Origin: Rhodothermia bacterium
GTDB taxonomy: Bacteria > Bacteroidota > Rhodothermia > Rhodothermales > UBA2364
DNA length: 64,000 bases
Direction of reading: 5' to 3'
Assembly (NCBI GenBank): GCA_017303715.1
Contig: JAFLBZ010000001.1
Coordinates: 124,001 to 188,000, forward strand
Part shown: positions 1 through 7,923 of the stretch, one piece after another
Position numbering within the stretch: the stretch's first letter is position 1
Layout of the letters: every line of letters begins with the position of its first letter
Notes under the pieces: generated by a model
Database searches by the model: none
What the model was told of the DNA's origin: nothing
What the model saw: the letters and a program-made list of their open reading frames with translations, nothing else
Made by a program: the position numbers and the translations under genes

Positions 1-1
1 T

Positions 2-2242
2 GGACATCCTGATTGGCCAAGCCGCCGTGAATTACTACGGCGGGACAGAAGCAACCCTAAACCAATTCTGATTTATGGAACCGGAAACCCCACTGTTTCA
101 GCCCGTTACAAGCAACTTGCAGATTCGATAGACGCAGAAACGCCTTGGTTCGAATTTGAGATAAAAGCAGATACCGAGGTTAAATGGGAGGAAATTATTC
201 AACGGCGGATTTATCTAATTGGAACCCCCAAGTCTAATCTATTGCTTCAAAAAATACTACCACAAACCCCTTTTCGCTTCGAGGAAGGCCGCTTTTTTAT
301 CCATGACGATGTTTTCCCACATCCAGAAGACCGGCTTCACTTTTTATACCCCAATCCATCGAATCCCAAATTCCCACTTTTTGTTGTGACCGGAAACACG
401 GATCAGGCCATCCTCGCAGGGAAATCCATCGAGATCCGTGGTGATTTTCAGGTTTTCCATGGCAGAAAAGCCTCTCTTTTTGGAATGTATTCACAAAAAC
501 CGACTACTCGCTGGGAGGTTGATCCCGCATTGATTCGGCATTTGTATTTCGAGACCAAACCTACTTTAGAAACCCAGCATTATCAATTTTTTGGCGCACA
601 AGACCAAAGAGAAGTTGCCCTTTTCAGTAAACTTGCAACATCGCGCGAGGCCGCCTATTCCAAAATATCCGATTTTATCCAAAATAAGACACCACATCCC
701 AAGTTTCGTTATTACCTCTACAAAACATTTGAAGACTTGGGCTTGGCCACCAACGAAGTAAATTGCACCACACATGGCTTTGTTCGTCCTGAGCGCTTCA
801 ACCGCCCTGCCATCGAAACCGATCCACCCACCTTTGAGGTCTCTTCCGTTTCAGATGATTTTTTTATTTGCAATAACGGATTATTAGATGGCCGCCAACT
901 CATCCGCCATGCCTTGGGTAAGCCCAAAACCATCGCCTTAGAATTGGGCTTGGCCATGTATTTCTCGCAAGACTGGCACAAACAAGGTTATCAATACTGG
1001 ACGTACCGCCTTGCAACTTCTGGTTATCTGCCCACGCTCGAAGAATTGACGGACAACGAGGTTTTGCAAACAGACTCCGGCCTCCTTTTCCAACCTGCAA
1101 CAGGTGCTTTTGTGGCATTTTTAATCGAAGAATGGGGTCGAGAAAAATTCCTCGAAAAATACCTTTCTTGGAAACCAAACCCTGCGGAAATCAATGTCCT
1201 TTCCGGAAAATTTGACGCATTCGCGAGGCGTGAAAAGCCCCATTTTCTCACAATTACGCAACAAATAAAGCGTAACTATTCTGAAGACACTTCCTTTTTA
1301 AAAGGATTTAATTTTGCTCATGAGGGCTATGGAATTTACAATGGCTACATCTCCCGACAAGCAACCGAATCCATCTCCGCACTAAAAAACATTGGTTCTA
1401 ATACCATCGCCGTGATCCCTTATTCTTTTATGCGTGATCCTAAAAAACCAAGCCCATTGCGGTTTTCACACGGTGCGGATGAGGAAAACGACGAGGCTGT
1501 GATCACCGTAGCCAATCATGCACGAGAATTGGGGATGTCGGTTCTCCTGAAACCGCAAGTTTGGATTCCCAAATCATGGCCGGGTGAAGTCGAAATGCAA
1601 ACCGAGGCAGACTGGGAGACCTTTTTCAGGTACTACGAACGCTGGATTCGCCACTACGCACTGCTGGCAGAAATGTACCAAATCCCTATCCTGTGTGTGG
1701 CCACCGAGTTTGGTAAGGCCACAAAAGGCCATGAAGACCGCTGGATCGCCCTTTTTAAGCGGTTGAGAAGTTTGTATTCCGGCAAGATGACGGTTGCCGC
1801 CAACTGGGATGGCGGGTTTGATCATAAGCCGTTTTGGGATGCCTTAGATTTTATTGGGATCAACAATTACAAGACGTTATCACAAAAAACAAATGCTTCG
1901 GATGCGGAACTGCTGGCTGGGGCAAAGACCGAAAATGCCTTCTTTCAGGCCATTTCTGATAGATTCGGAAAAAAAATTGTATTCACCGAAGTTGGATTTA
2001 CTGCTACCGATACCCCTTGGATCCGTCCGTGGGAATATGCAGATGGCAAACAAGTAAACTTAGACCATCAAAAACGGAGCTACCAAGCCCTGCTTTCCGC
2101 CTTATACCAACAACCTTGGCTCGGAGGCTATTATTGGTGGAAATGGCCCTCTTTTTTGGATTATGGTGGCCCAAATGATCCTGACTTCACACCTAATGGC
2201 AAACCTGCCGAAGAGGTCGTCCGAGAATGGTTCAGGAAGTAA
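2..2242 (+). CDS. Large multidomain protein with GH113-like TIM barrel (5' partial)
   Basis: The reading frame is open to the left edge and has no start codon before an internal TTG at 242, so the 5' end lies outside the window. Numbered from that TTG, residues about 200-330 resemble the C-terminal part of a gluzincin (peptidase MA-like) domain, but no HExxH is visible. From about residue 353 to the end is a TIM barrel resembling glycoside hydrolase family 113 (beta-mannanase-like). Two glutamates sit at likely barrel-strand ends, about E489 (ATEFGK) and E583 (FTEVGF), as expected for acid/base and nucleophile. The C-terminus is rich in Trp and Tyr (YYWWKWPS), a plausible sugar platform. Substrate is unknown. 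The first 60 bases read better in the third frame, so a frameshift near the edge is possible. The GH call is fairly secure; the N-terminal call is tentative. Confidence 0.75.
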   Translation, partial: GHPDWPSRRELLRRDRSNPKPILIYGTGNPTVSARYKQLADSIDAETPWFEFEIKADTEVKWEEIIQRRIYLIGTPKSNLLLQKILPQTPFRFEEGRFFIHDDVFPHPEDRLHFLYPNPSNPKFPLFVVTGNTDQAILAGKSIEIRGDFQVFHGRKASLFGMYSQKPTTRWEVDPALIRHLYFETKPTLETQHYQFFGAQDQREVALFSKLATSREAAYSKISDFIQNKTPHPKFRYYLYKTFEDLGLATNEVNCTTHGFVRPERFNRPAIETDPPTFEVSSVSDDFFICNNGLLDGRQLIRHALGKPKTIALELGLAMYFSQDWHKQGYQYWTYRLATSGYLPTLEELTDNEVLQTDSGLLFQPATGAFVAFLIEEWGREKFLEKYLSWKPNPAEINVLSGKFDAFARREKPHFLTITQQIKRNYSEDTSFLKGFNFAHEGYGIYNGYISRQATESISALKNIGSNTIAVIPYSFMRDPKKPSPLRFSHGADEENDEAVITVANHARELGMSVLLKPQVWIPKSWPGEVEMQTEADWETFFRYYERWIRHYALLAEMYQIPILCVATEFGKATKGHEDRWIALFKRLRSLYSGKMTVAANWDGGFDHKPFWDALDFIGINNYKTLSQKTNASDAELLAGAKTENAFFQAISDRFGKKIVFTEVGFTATDTPWIRPWEYADGKQVNLDHQKRSYQALLSALYQQPWLGGYYWWKWPSFLDYGGPNDPDFTPNGKPAEEVVREWFRK

Positions 2243-2316
2243 AGGAGATGGCTTTATTTTGGTGATGATTAATTTGCTTTGATACAAGATCAATCACACC
2301 CAATACGATAAGTTTC

Positions 2317-2910
2317 TCACTCAAACACCCGAAATGCCGGATATGTGGCCAAAGCCAACATGTCGTAGTCCCCCCTTGTATCGCCATAGGCATATAAACA
2401 GATTGAAGAAAGTGGGCCAACGCAGGCTTCGAGCCGAGCAACCTTTTCTGGGCCATAGCAATTTTTACCGTCGAGCCGCCCGGTTAATCGTTCTTTTTGC
2501 ACCTCAAGCCGCGAGCTGCAAACGTCATCAAAGCCGTATGCTTTTGCCCAGGGGCGCAAGTACGCCTCAATAGAAGCGCTTACCAAAACCAAGCGGTGTC
2601 CTTGTTGTTTGTGCCATCGGATTTTTTGCAACGCTTTGGGCCTTAAAAGTTCTGGAAGACGTTGTTCTGCAAACGCTTGGGCTTTCACTTGCATCTCGGC
2701 ATCTGTAAATCCTCCAAAAAAGTATTTTAAAGTGATTTCTTTGGCTTTCTGATTACCTATTAACCCTAATTTAAAGGCCAATATCATAGGTGAAAGCACA
2801 ATCGCACCCTTGACAAAGACCCAATTGGAGTGTGAAAAGCGAATAAAGTGATAAAGCGAATCTGAGGTTGTAATGGTTCCGTCGAAGTCGAATGCAGCTA
2901 CGGTTTGCAT
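2317..2910 (-). CDS. HAD-IB family phosphatase (SerB/PSPase-like)
   Basis: This 197-residue protein has the full HAD set: motif I DFDGTITTSD with nucleophile D8 and acid/base D10, a motif II serine in LVSAS near residue 112, and motif IV GDTRGDYDML near 178-187. The layout is that of the HAD-IB subfamily (phosphoserine phosphatase-like and lipid-linked phosphatases). The start lies 3 bp after the stop of the upstream FAD oxidase gene, so it is the last gene of a three-gene operon. By analogy with decaprenylphosphoribose epimerisation it might dephosphorylate a product made upstream, but that is inference. The substrate cannot be told from the sequence. Confidence 0.85.
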   Translation of the reverse strand: MQTVAAFDFDGTITTSDSLYHFIRFSHSNWVFVKGAIVLSPMILAFKLGLIGNQKAKEITLKYFFGGFTDAEMQVKAQAFAEQRLPELLRPKALQKIRWHKQQGHRLVLVSASIEAYLRPWAKAYGFDDVCSSRLEVQKERLTGRLDGKNCYGPEKVARLEACVGPLSSICLYAYGDTRGDYDMLALATYPAFRVFE

Positions 2911-2913
2911 GGA

Positions 2914-4290
2914 TTAAGGAATTAGGTTCAAACGGCTTCCCAACACCGAGTTAAAGCGATTATTGGGGTCTATAGCGGATTTTATGGATTGCCAAGCCTG
3001 CCAATGGAGGTACATTTTCCTGAAAATTTCTGGCGAAAGGAAGGCATCTTTAGAAAGATACAGCCTACCCGTAGCCTCTAGCACGACATTTTCCAAAATT
3101 TTCATCAAATGTGAGACTTGGTCATCTATTGGAAAATCCATTGTGAGTGTCCAACCGGGTGATCCAAAGGACAACAATCCAAGATCATTTTGTCCCATTT
3201 TTTTAAGGACAGACAAAAAAGAAGGCCGTCCACTTTTTGCGCCGAGTTCAAGTAACGTCCTTAAAACCTCATGTGCATGTTGAAAAGGAATCACGCACTG
3301 GAACTGTACAAATCCGCGCTTCCCATATAATTTATTCCAATTTCCAATGGCATCTAATGGATAAAAAAATGGATCGTAATGAACAATCTTTTCTTGGATA
3401 TTATGCCATTGACGGTGGTAAAAAGCCTTGTTAAAGAGCTGCATATTACGCGAATGGCGTAAAAAAGAAGGTGCTTCTACCGGAACAAATATCCGAGGCT
3501 CCGTATGTATCGGAAGTGGATTATATTGCCATTTTTGAGGCAATTCATCCAGCAACGCATGTCTTCCCAAGATCAAGTGTCCCCGTCCTAAAGCAGCACC
3601 TTTTGCGAGACAATCCACCCATGCCACCGAATAAGGCCAATCGTTTTGGTCTTCCTCAAAAGCCGCCATCAGTGCGCCAAGATGATCGGCTTTCACTTTT
3701 TTCTGCACCACGAATGAGGTTTCTATGGGCAATAACTTTAGGGTGAGTTCTGTGATGATGCCCGTAAGACCTAAGCCCGCTACGGTTGCCACAAAAACGG
3801 GATCACCGGGTTTAAGCAACACAATCTCACCGGTTGCCGTTAGCAATTTTAAGCCCACGACATAGCGAGAAATGGCTCCTGAAAGGTGGTGGTTTTTGCC
3901 ATGCACGTCATGGGCGACAGCCCCGCCCAAGGTCACGTATCGGGTTCCGGGGGTAACAGGAATAAAAAACCCATGTGGCACGATGAAATGCAACAAATCG
4001 CCGATGGAAAGGCCGGCCTCTGCCGTTATCTCCCCCTTATTCGCATCAAAGTACTTAATTCTATTGAGCTTACAGAGGTCTATCCCGATTCCTTTTTGGG
4101 GCAAAGCGGCATCTGCATAACTCCGACGTAGTCCTATGGGCGTGAGCGGATCGGGGTGTTCTGTCGCCCAAGCCTGAAGTGCAGAAAGAGCTTCCGGTTG
4201 CCAAACCAGCGCCTGTGTACGCGGAAAACGCCCCCAACCCGTTACCGTTTGTAGGAAGAACGACGGATCCGACTTGGGGGCATGTTCCAT
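2914..4290 (-). CDS. FAD-binding oxidoreductase, DprE1-like
   Basis: A 458-residue flavoprotein of the FAD_binding_4 (VAO/PCMH) fold. The N-terminal half holds PIGLRRSYADAAL and LGGAVAHDVHGKNHH, the FAD-binding signature of decaprenylphosphoryl-beta-D-ribose 2'-oxidase (DprE1) and relatives. The C-terminal half fits the substrate-binding cap of the same family. In actinobacteria DprE1 works with the SDR DprE2 to epimerise a polyprenyl-phosphoryl ribose; here no SDR partner is adjacent. Two bases separate its start from the stop of the ALDH7 gene, and three separate its stop from the HAD gene, so the three are co-transcribed. Role in a lipid-linked sugar pathway is inference. Confidence 0.8.
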   Translation of the reverse strand: MEHAPKSDPSFFLQTVTGWGRFPRTQALVWQPEALSALQAWATEHPDPLTPIGLRRSYADAALPQKGIGIDLCKLNRIKYFDANKGEITAEAGLSIGDLLHFIVPHGFFIPVTPGTRYVTLGGAVAHDVHGKNHHLSGAISRYVVGLKLLTATGEIVLLKPGDPVFVATVAGLGLTGIITELTLKLLPIETSFVVQKKVKADHLGALMAAFEEDQNDWPYSVAWVDCLAKGAALGRGHLILGRHALLDELPQKWQYNPLPIHTEPRIFVPVEAPSFLRHSRNMQLFNKAFYHRQWHNIQEKIVHYDPFFYPLDAIGNWNKLYGKRGFVQFQCVIPFQHAHEVLRTLLELGAKSGRPSFLSVLKKMGQNDLGLLSFGSPGWTLTMDFPIDDQVSHLMKILENVVLEATGRLYLSKDAFLSPEIFRKMYLHWQAWQSIKSAIDPNNRFNSVLGSRLNLIP

Positions 4291-4292
4291 GA

Positions 4293-5816
4293 TTAAAGAT
4301 CGAATTTAATGCCTTGAGCCAATGGCAAGGCAGTGGAGTAGTTGATGGTATTGGTCTGCCGACGCATATATGCTTTCCACGCATCCGACCCCGATTCGCG
4401 ACCGCCCCCTGTTTCTTTTTCACCTCCAAACGCACCACCAATTTCTGCACCAGAGGTTCCAATGTTTATGTTGGCAATCCCACAATCAGAACCTTGAGCA
4501 GACAAGAAGTACTCACTTTCGCGTAGATTATTGGTAAATATTGCCGATGACAATCCCTGCGGAACCCCATTTTGCAAGCTCAAAGCCTCTTCGATAGTCT
4601 CGTATCGGATGAGGTAGAGGATTGGCGCAAATGTCTCGTGTTGAACACTTTGGTAATGATTCTCCACTTCAACCAAGGCAGGAACCACATAATTATCTTT
4701 TATCACCTCACCACCAAAGAGTACTTTTCCACCTTCATCTTGCACCTCTTTTATGGTTTGCTGCATCAGACTAACGGCCATCTCATCAATTAAAGGCCCG
4801 ATCAATGTTTCCGGTTCCATCGGGTTTCCAATTCTGGAACGCAAGGAGCCATAAGCATTGAGCAACTTTTGCTTTACTTCATCATAAATAGACGATTGAA
4901 CGATGAGTCGCCGGGTAGAGGTGCATCGTTGACCGCACGTCCCGACTGCACCAAATAAGGTCGCTGGAATCGCCAAATTCAAATCTGCATGTTCAGAGAT
5001 GATAATCGCATTGTTACCGCCCAATTCCAGTAAGGAACGACCCAAGCGCCTTGCCACCGTTTCAGAAACGGCTTTACCCATGCGTGTAGATCCCGTCGCA
5101 GAGACCAAGGGAATTCGTTGGTCAGAAGCCATTTTTTGACCTATAACGGAATCTCCAACCACCACATTAAAGACGCCTTCCGGCAAATGATTGCGTTTTA
5201 ATACGTCTTGGATAATGTTCATACAGGCAATGGCCGTCAAAGGTGTCTTTTCACTCGGCTTCCAAATGCTCACATTGCCACAGACCGCAGCAATCATGGC
5301 GTTCCATGACCAAACCGCAACCGGAAAATTAAAAGCAGAGATAATACCCACAACACCTAAAGGATGCCATTGCTCATACATTCGGTGATCTGGACGTTCA
5401 GAGTGCATGGTCAGACCATATAACTGGCGTGATAGACCTACCGCAAAATCACAAATATCTATCATTTCTTGTACTTCACCCAAACCCTCCTGATAAATCT
5501 TGCCCATTTCGAGCGTCACCAAAGCCCCGAGTGCTTCTTTATGTGTCCGGAGTGCATCGCCGATTTGGCGTACAACTTCGCCCCGTTTCGGTGCTGGAAC
5601 CTTGCGCCAGACCTCAAAAGCCTTATTTGCAGCCGCTATAGCGTGTTCATATCCAGCATCGTCTGCCATTTGAACCGCCCCCAGAACCTTCCCATCAATC
5701 GGAGAAGTAATGGTTTTATAGGGTATCTCACCAACGGTGTAGTTTTCGCAACCTGTTATTACACAAGGATTTTGGCCTGATAATTGCAGGGTGCTTAATA
5801 CGTCTTGAAAGTTCAT
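4293..5816 (-). CDS. Aldehyde dehydrogenase, ALDH7 family
   Basis: 507 residues from the ATG at 5816; the open frame runs 55 codons further upstream, but that stretch does not resemble ALDH sequence. Family motifs are clear: the NAD-binding region, general base E264 in LELGGNN, and catalytic C298 in GTCGQRCTS. The GQRCTSTRR context and the N-terminal region are typical of ALDH7A1 (alpha-aminoadipic semialdehyde / piperideine-6-carboxylate dehydrogenase, lysine catabolism). It is the first gene of the operon with the DprE1-like oxidase and the HAD phosphatase, an odd set for lysine breakdown, so the native aldehyde is uncertain. No strong Shine-Dalgarno is visible. Confidence 0.9.
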   Translation of the reverse strand: MNFQDVLSTLQLSGQNPCVITGCENYTVGEIPYKTITSPIDGKVLGAVQMADDAGYEHAIAAANKAFEVWRKVPAPKRGEVVRQIGDALRTHKEALGALVTLEMGKIYQEGLGEVQEMIDICDFAVGLSRQLYGLTMHSERPDHRMYEQWHPLGVVGIISAFNFPVAVWSWNAMIAAVCGNVSIWKPSEKTPLTAIACMNIIQDVLKRNHLPEGVFNVVVGDSVIGQKMASDQRIPLVSATGSTRMGKAVSETVARRLGRSLLELGGNNAIIISEHADLNLAIPATLFGAVGTCGQRCTSTRRLIVQSSIYDEVKQKLLNAYGSLRSRIGNPMEPETLIGPLIDEMAVSLMQQTIKEVQDEGGKVLFGGEVIKDNYVVPALVEVENHYQSVQHETFAPILYLIRYETIEEALSLQNGVPQGLSSAIFTNNLRESEYFLSAQGSDCGIANINIGTSGAEIGGAFGGEKETGGGRESGSDAWKAYMRRQTNTINYSTALPLAQGIKFDL

Positions 5817-6191
5817 TGTAGATAGTAGATTAAAAGGGGAATTGTTCTGAGAGCGTTTTATCCAAAATGCACAGCCCAAATCTAAACGATCTCTAACCTT
5901 CAAGATACCGCTAACCCAACATGAAGTCTGGTAATTTTCTATTGTGACTTCGTGATCTTTCCAAAAACCCGGAAACCACACCTATTTCTTTAAGAAGTGG
6001 GCTGTATTTTATTGCTCTTTGACAGGCTTCCTTTTTTGAACGATGCGGGTGGTTTACCAAATCGAGACTCAAATGAATCATAAATTTCATTTCGAGTCTC
6101 ATTATAGTTAAACGGTTTTGTTTTTTGATACATCTGAGGATTACGAATCTCAGTACAAAATACTGATCCATTAACCTACACCACCACCACA
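5817..6191. other. Intergenic region with a large inverted repeat (6064-6100)
   Basis: This region separates the minus-strand ALDH7 operon from the plus-strand peptide genes. I see no gene in it. It holds an inverted repeat whose arms at 6064-6077 and 6086-6100 pair over 14 bases (GAGACTC/GAGTCTC plus AAATGAA/TTCATTT) with one bulged base. There is no following T-run, so it is more likely an operator or RNA structure than a terminator. It lies about 90 bases upstream of the first peptide gene, where a divergent promoter pair would be expected. Confidence 0.5.
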
Positions 6192-6410
6192 ATGAACACA
6201 CTGACGTTAGCATCAGCAGCTGTTTATGCCTTAGACACTGCTGACGCGGAATTGGTTTCCGGCGGTTTTCGTCGCGCTCGCATAACTTACTTAAAACCCA
6301 CAGCCCAAGGGGTTATTTACCGTATTGTGACGCCGCCCTCGACGGCTTTGGCACCACCTACAAATGACCGATGTCAGAATGCCATCATTGGCGTGGATGA
6401 TCAGAGCTAA
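6192..6410 (+). CDS. Small peptide precursor with double-glycine leader (copy 1)
   Basis: A 72-residue protein, first of four tandem paralogs. The first 25 residues match copies 3 and 4 in length and pattern (M-x-x-L-x-L...A...AL) and end in SGG, a double-glycine processing site. The remaining 47 residues are basic and hydrophobic with an ITYLKP motif near the start and IIGVDDQS at the C-terminus, the latter identical to copy 4. It contains one Cys (NDRCQN). The gene has its own terminator hairpin 30 bases downstream. The leader resembles those of secreted or modified Bacteroidota peptides (GG-type natural-product precursors). No ABC transporter/C39 peptidase or modifying enzyme is in the window. 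Function unknown; the precursor call is inference from leader and paralogy. Confidence 0.6.
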   Translation: MNTLTLASAAVYALDTADAELVSGGFRRARITYLKPTAQGVIYRIVTPPSTALAPPTNDRCQNAIIGVDDQS

Positions 6411-6440
6411 ATAGATCACTACCCCAATATGCCACCACCC

Positions 6441-6466
6441 AGCCTCGTTCGCCACGGGGCTTTTTT
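6441..6466 (+). terminator. Rho-independent terminator after peptide copy 1
   Basis: AGCCTCG and CGGGGCT arms flank a short loop and are followed by six T residues. The hairpin sequence recurs in similar form after copies 3 and 4 (AGCC...GGGGCTTTT), so the 3' ends were duplicated along with the genes. Confidence 0.75.
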
Positions 6467-6529
6467 GTTTCCCTAAAAAGGACCTGCCCGTTGGAGGAAA
6501 ATGGTTTCCACAACTAAAACAATACCCAC

Positions 6530-6709
6530 ATGAAAAACTTGCCTCAAATCGCAACGTACAGACTTGGAAAAGACCAAGCTGACAACGTAAAAGGTGGCAT
6601 CACCAGAAAAGCCTATAGCCAAGTTACATACCTAAAAAAACCAAAACAAAACAATCCACGACGCGAAAACATGCGGGTGGTTTTGGATGAAAGTAACGAC
6701 ACTGTATAA
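6530..6709 (+). CDS. Small peptide precursor with double-glycine leader (copy 2)
   Basis: A 59-residue paralog. The leader is 23 residues (MKNLPQIATYRLGK..., ending DNVKGG), two shorter than the others. The predicted mature part of 36 residues contains SQVTYLKKP, the conserved motif shared with copies 3 (NQVTYRNMP) and 4 (SQVTYRSQP). Its C-terminus (VVLDESNDTV) differs from the IIGVDDQS of copies 1 and 4 but keeps the acidic pattern. No terminator hairpin is obvious after it. The start was chosen because the leader aligns with the paralogs from this ATG. No Cys is present. Confidence 0.6.
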   Translation: MKNLPQIATYRLGKDQADNVKGGITRKAYSQVTYLKKPKQNNPRRENMRVVLDESNDTV

Positions 6710-6919
6710 TACTACATCTGGAGGATATATCTTTCCCTAAAAAGGTTTAGTGCATTGGACGAAAAAAAGGGAGGTTTCGTCGAAATCTTGCTCATATAGA
6801 TCGAAGAATTAGATTGTGAAATGGCCGTAGCCAGTAGTTTCGGAACAGAAATCAGCGGGATTAACCACCTGCTCATCCAAAGACTACCTTCACAACCAAA
6901 CCAATCAATTTCAATCGCC

Positions 6920-7111
6920 ATGAAAAAGCTAAACCTCAAAAACGCCGTAAAATTTGCCCTTGGGAAAGAAGAGGCCAATGCCTCAAAAGGCGGCGTCAGC
7001 AAAAAAACAGGGGTGTATAACCAAGTTACGTATCGCAACATGCCCAGTACTGATCCTAAAAAGAATAAAAGGCGAGAAGGCTCCATTGTTAATTGCGACT
7101 CGCAAAGTTAG
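6920..7111 (+). CDS. Small peptide precursor with double-glycine leader (copy 3)
   Basis: A 63-residue paralog. The first 18 residues (MKKLNLKNAVKFALGKEE) are identical to copy 4, which fixes the ATG at 6920; the open frame extends upstream but without similarity. The leader ends ASKGG at residue 25. The mature part is strongly basic, carries NQVTYRNMP, and ends IVNCDSQS, with a Cys where copy 4 has Val-Asp. A terminator hairpin follows directly. A 124-codon antisense frame across this gene is a shadow. Confidence 0.65.
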   Translation: MKKLNLKNAVKFALGKEEANASKGGVSKKTGVYNQVTYRNMPSTDPKKNKRREGSIVNCDSQS

Positions 7112-7124
7112 GGTTCGTCACATG

Positions 7125-7155
7125 AAAAGCCTCGGTTCAATCGGGGCTTTTCTTT
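7125..7155 (+). terminator. Rho-independent terminator after peptide copy 3
   Basis: AAAAGCC-TCG and CG-GGGCTTTT arms form a strong hairpin beginning 13 bases after the stop codon and running into a T-rich stretch. It is similar in sequence to the hairpins after copies 1 and 4. Confidence 0.8.
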
Positions 7156-7595
7156 TATCGTTAAGTTTGAATCAAAATCGTCACCTCACAAACTTGAATT
7201 ATTGGTCTCAAAGCATTGTTATTAAATGAATAGGCTCTTTTTTAAAAATAGCTACTGCTTCTTTTGACCGTTCATAAAAGGCCATTGCTTTCGGTACGCC
7301 CATACTACCTCGTAGGAGGCTTCCACTCCAATGAGGCTAAATTTGCACCTCCTCGATGAAGTACATCAGCGCATTATCCATAAACCATTTCCGAATAATC
7401 ATGACGGCTGTTTAACCAACCGTAACGACATTACAAAAGGTTTAATTCATTCACCGAAGTGAAATCGGGTTTTATCGAACTATTCTGGTGGTACATCGAA
7501 TCGCGCCCCTTGAAGAAAAAAGGAAGTGGTAGCTTGCATCAGTCAGAGGACATCCCTGACCAAACAACAACCTCCATCTATAAAAATCTTGCGCC
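7156..7595. other. Intergenic region between peptide copies 3 and 4
   Basis: No gene or further GG-leader peptide is visible here in any frame. At 7215-7245 it contains a copy of a dispersed motif (ATTGTTATTAAATGAAT then GCTCTTTTTTAAA) that also occurs after other plus-strand genes at about 10134, 27256, 49537 and 50524. The rest is unassigned; it presumably includes the promoter of copy 4. Confidence 0.5.
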
Positions 7596-7793
7596 ATGAA
7601 AAAGCTAAACCTCAAAAACGCTGTAAAATTTGCACTTGGAAAAGAAGAAACCCAAACCGTTCAAGGCGGCACGGGCAGCCGGAAAATCAAAGTAAGCCAA
7701 GTAACCTACCGCTCCCAACCTGCCGCAACCCGTGTTGCAACCCCAAACCCCAGAAGAGCGGGTGCAATTATTGGCGTTGACGACCAGAGTTAA
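7596..7793 (+). CDS. Small peptide precursor with double-glycine leader (copy 4)
   Basis: A 65-residue paralog. It shares the first 18 residues with copy 3 and the last 8 residues (IIGVDDQS) with copy 1, so it links the members of the family. The leader ends TVQGG at residue 25. The 40-residue mature part carries SQVTYRSQP, several Arg and Pro, and no Cys. An ATG directly preceded by GCGCC is used; no clear Shine-Dalgarno is present. A terminator follows at 7821. The next gene, 130 bases on, encodes an M28 lipoprotein peptidase, but nothing shows a functional link. Confidence 0.65.
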   Translation: MKKLNLKNAVKFALGKEETQTVQGGTGSRKIKVSQVTYRSQPAATRVATPNPRRAGAIIGVDDQS

Positions 7794-7820
7794 TCAGTGT
7801 TTATCAGCATGAAAAGGAGA

Positions 7821-7846
7821 AGCCCTGCATTTGTGGGGCTTTTTTA
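7821..7846 (+). terminator. Rho-independent terminator after peptide copy 4
   Basis: AGCCC and GGGCT arms around a short loop are followed by six T residues, 28 bases after the stop codon of copy 4. This separates the peptide gene from the M28 peptidase downstream. Confidence 0.8.
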
Positions 7847-7923
7847 TTTGGGATATTGCAAAAGACTATAGTAATTACTAAACTGAAAGCAAATTAGTCC
7901 CCAAAACATGAACACATGAACAC

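Noticed and set aside
6712-7086. A 124-codon minus-strand gene over peptide copy 3
   Set aside because: It is antisense to the conserved peptide frame, and the peptide frame is supported by its paralogs.
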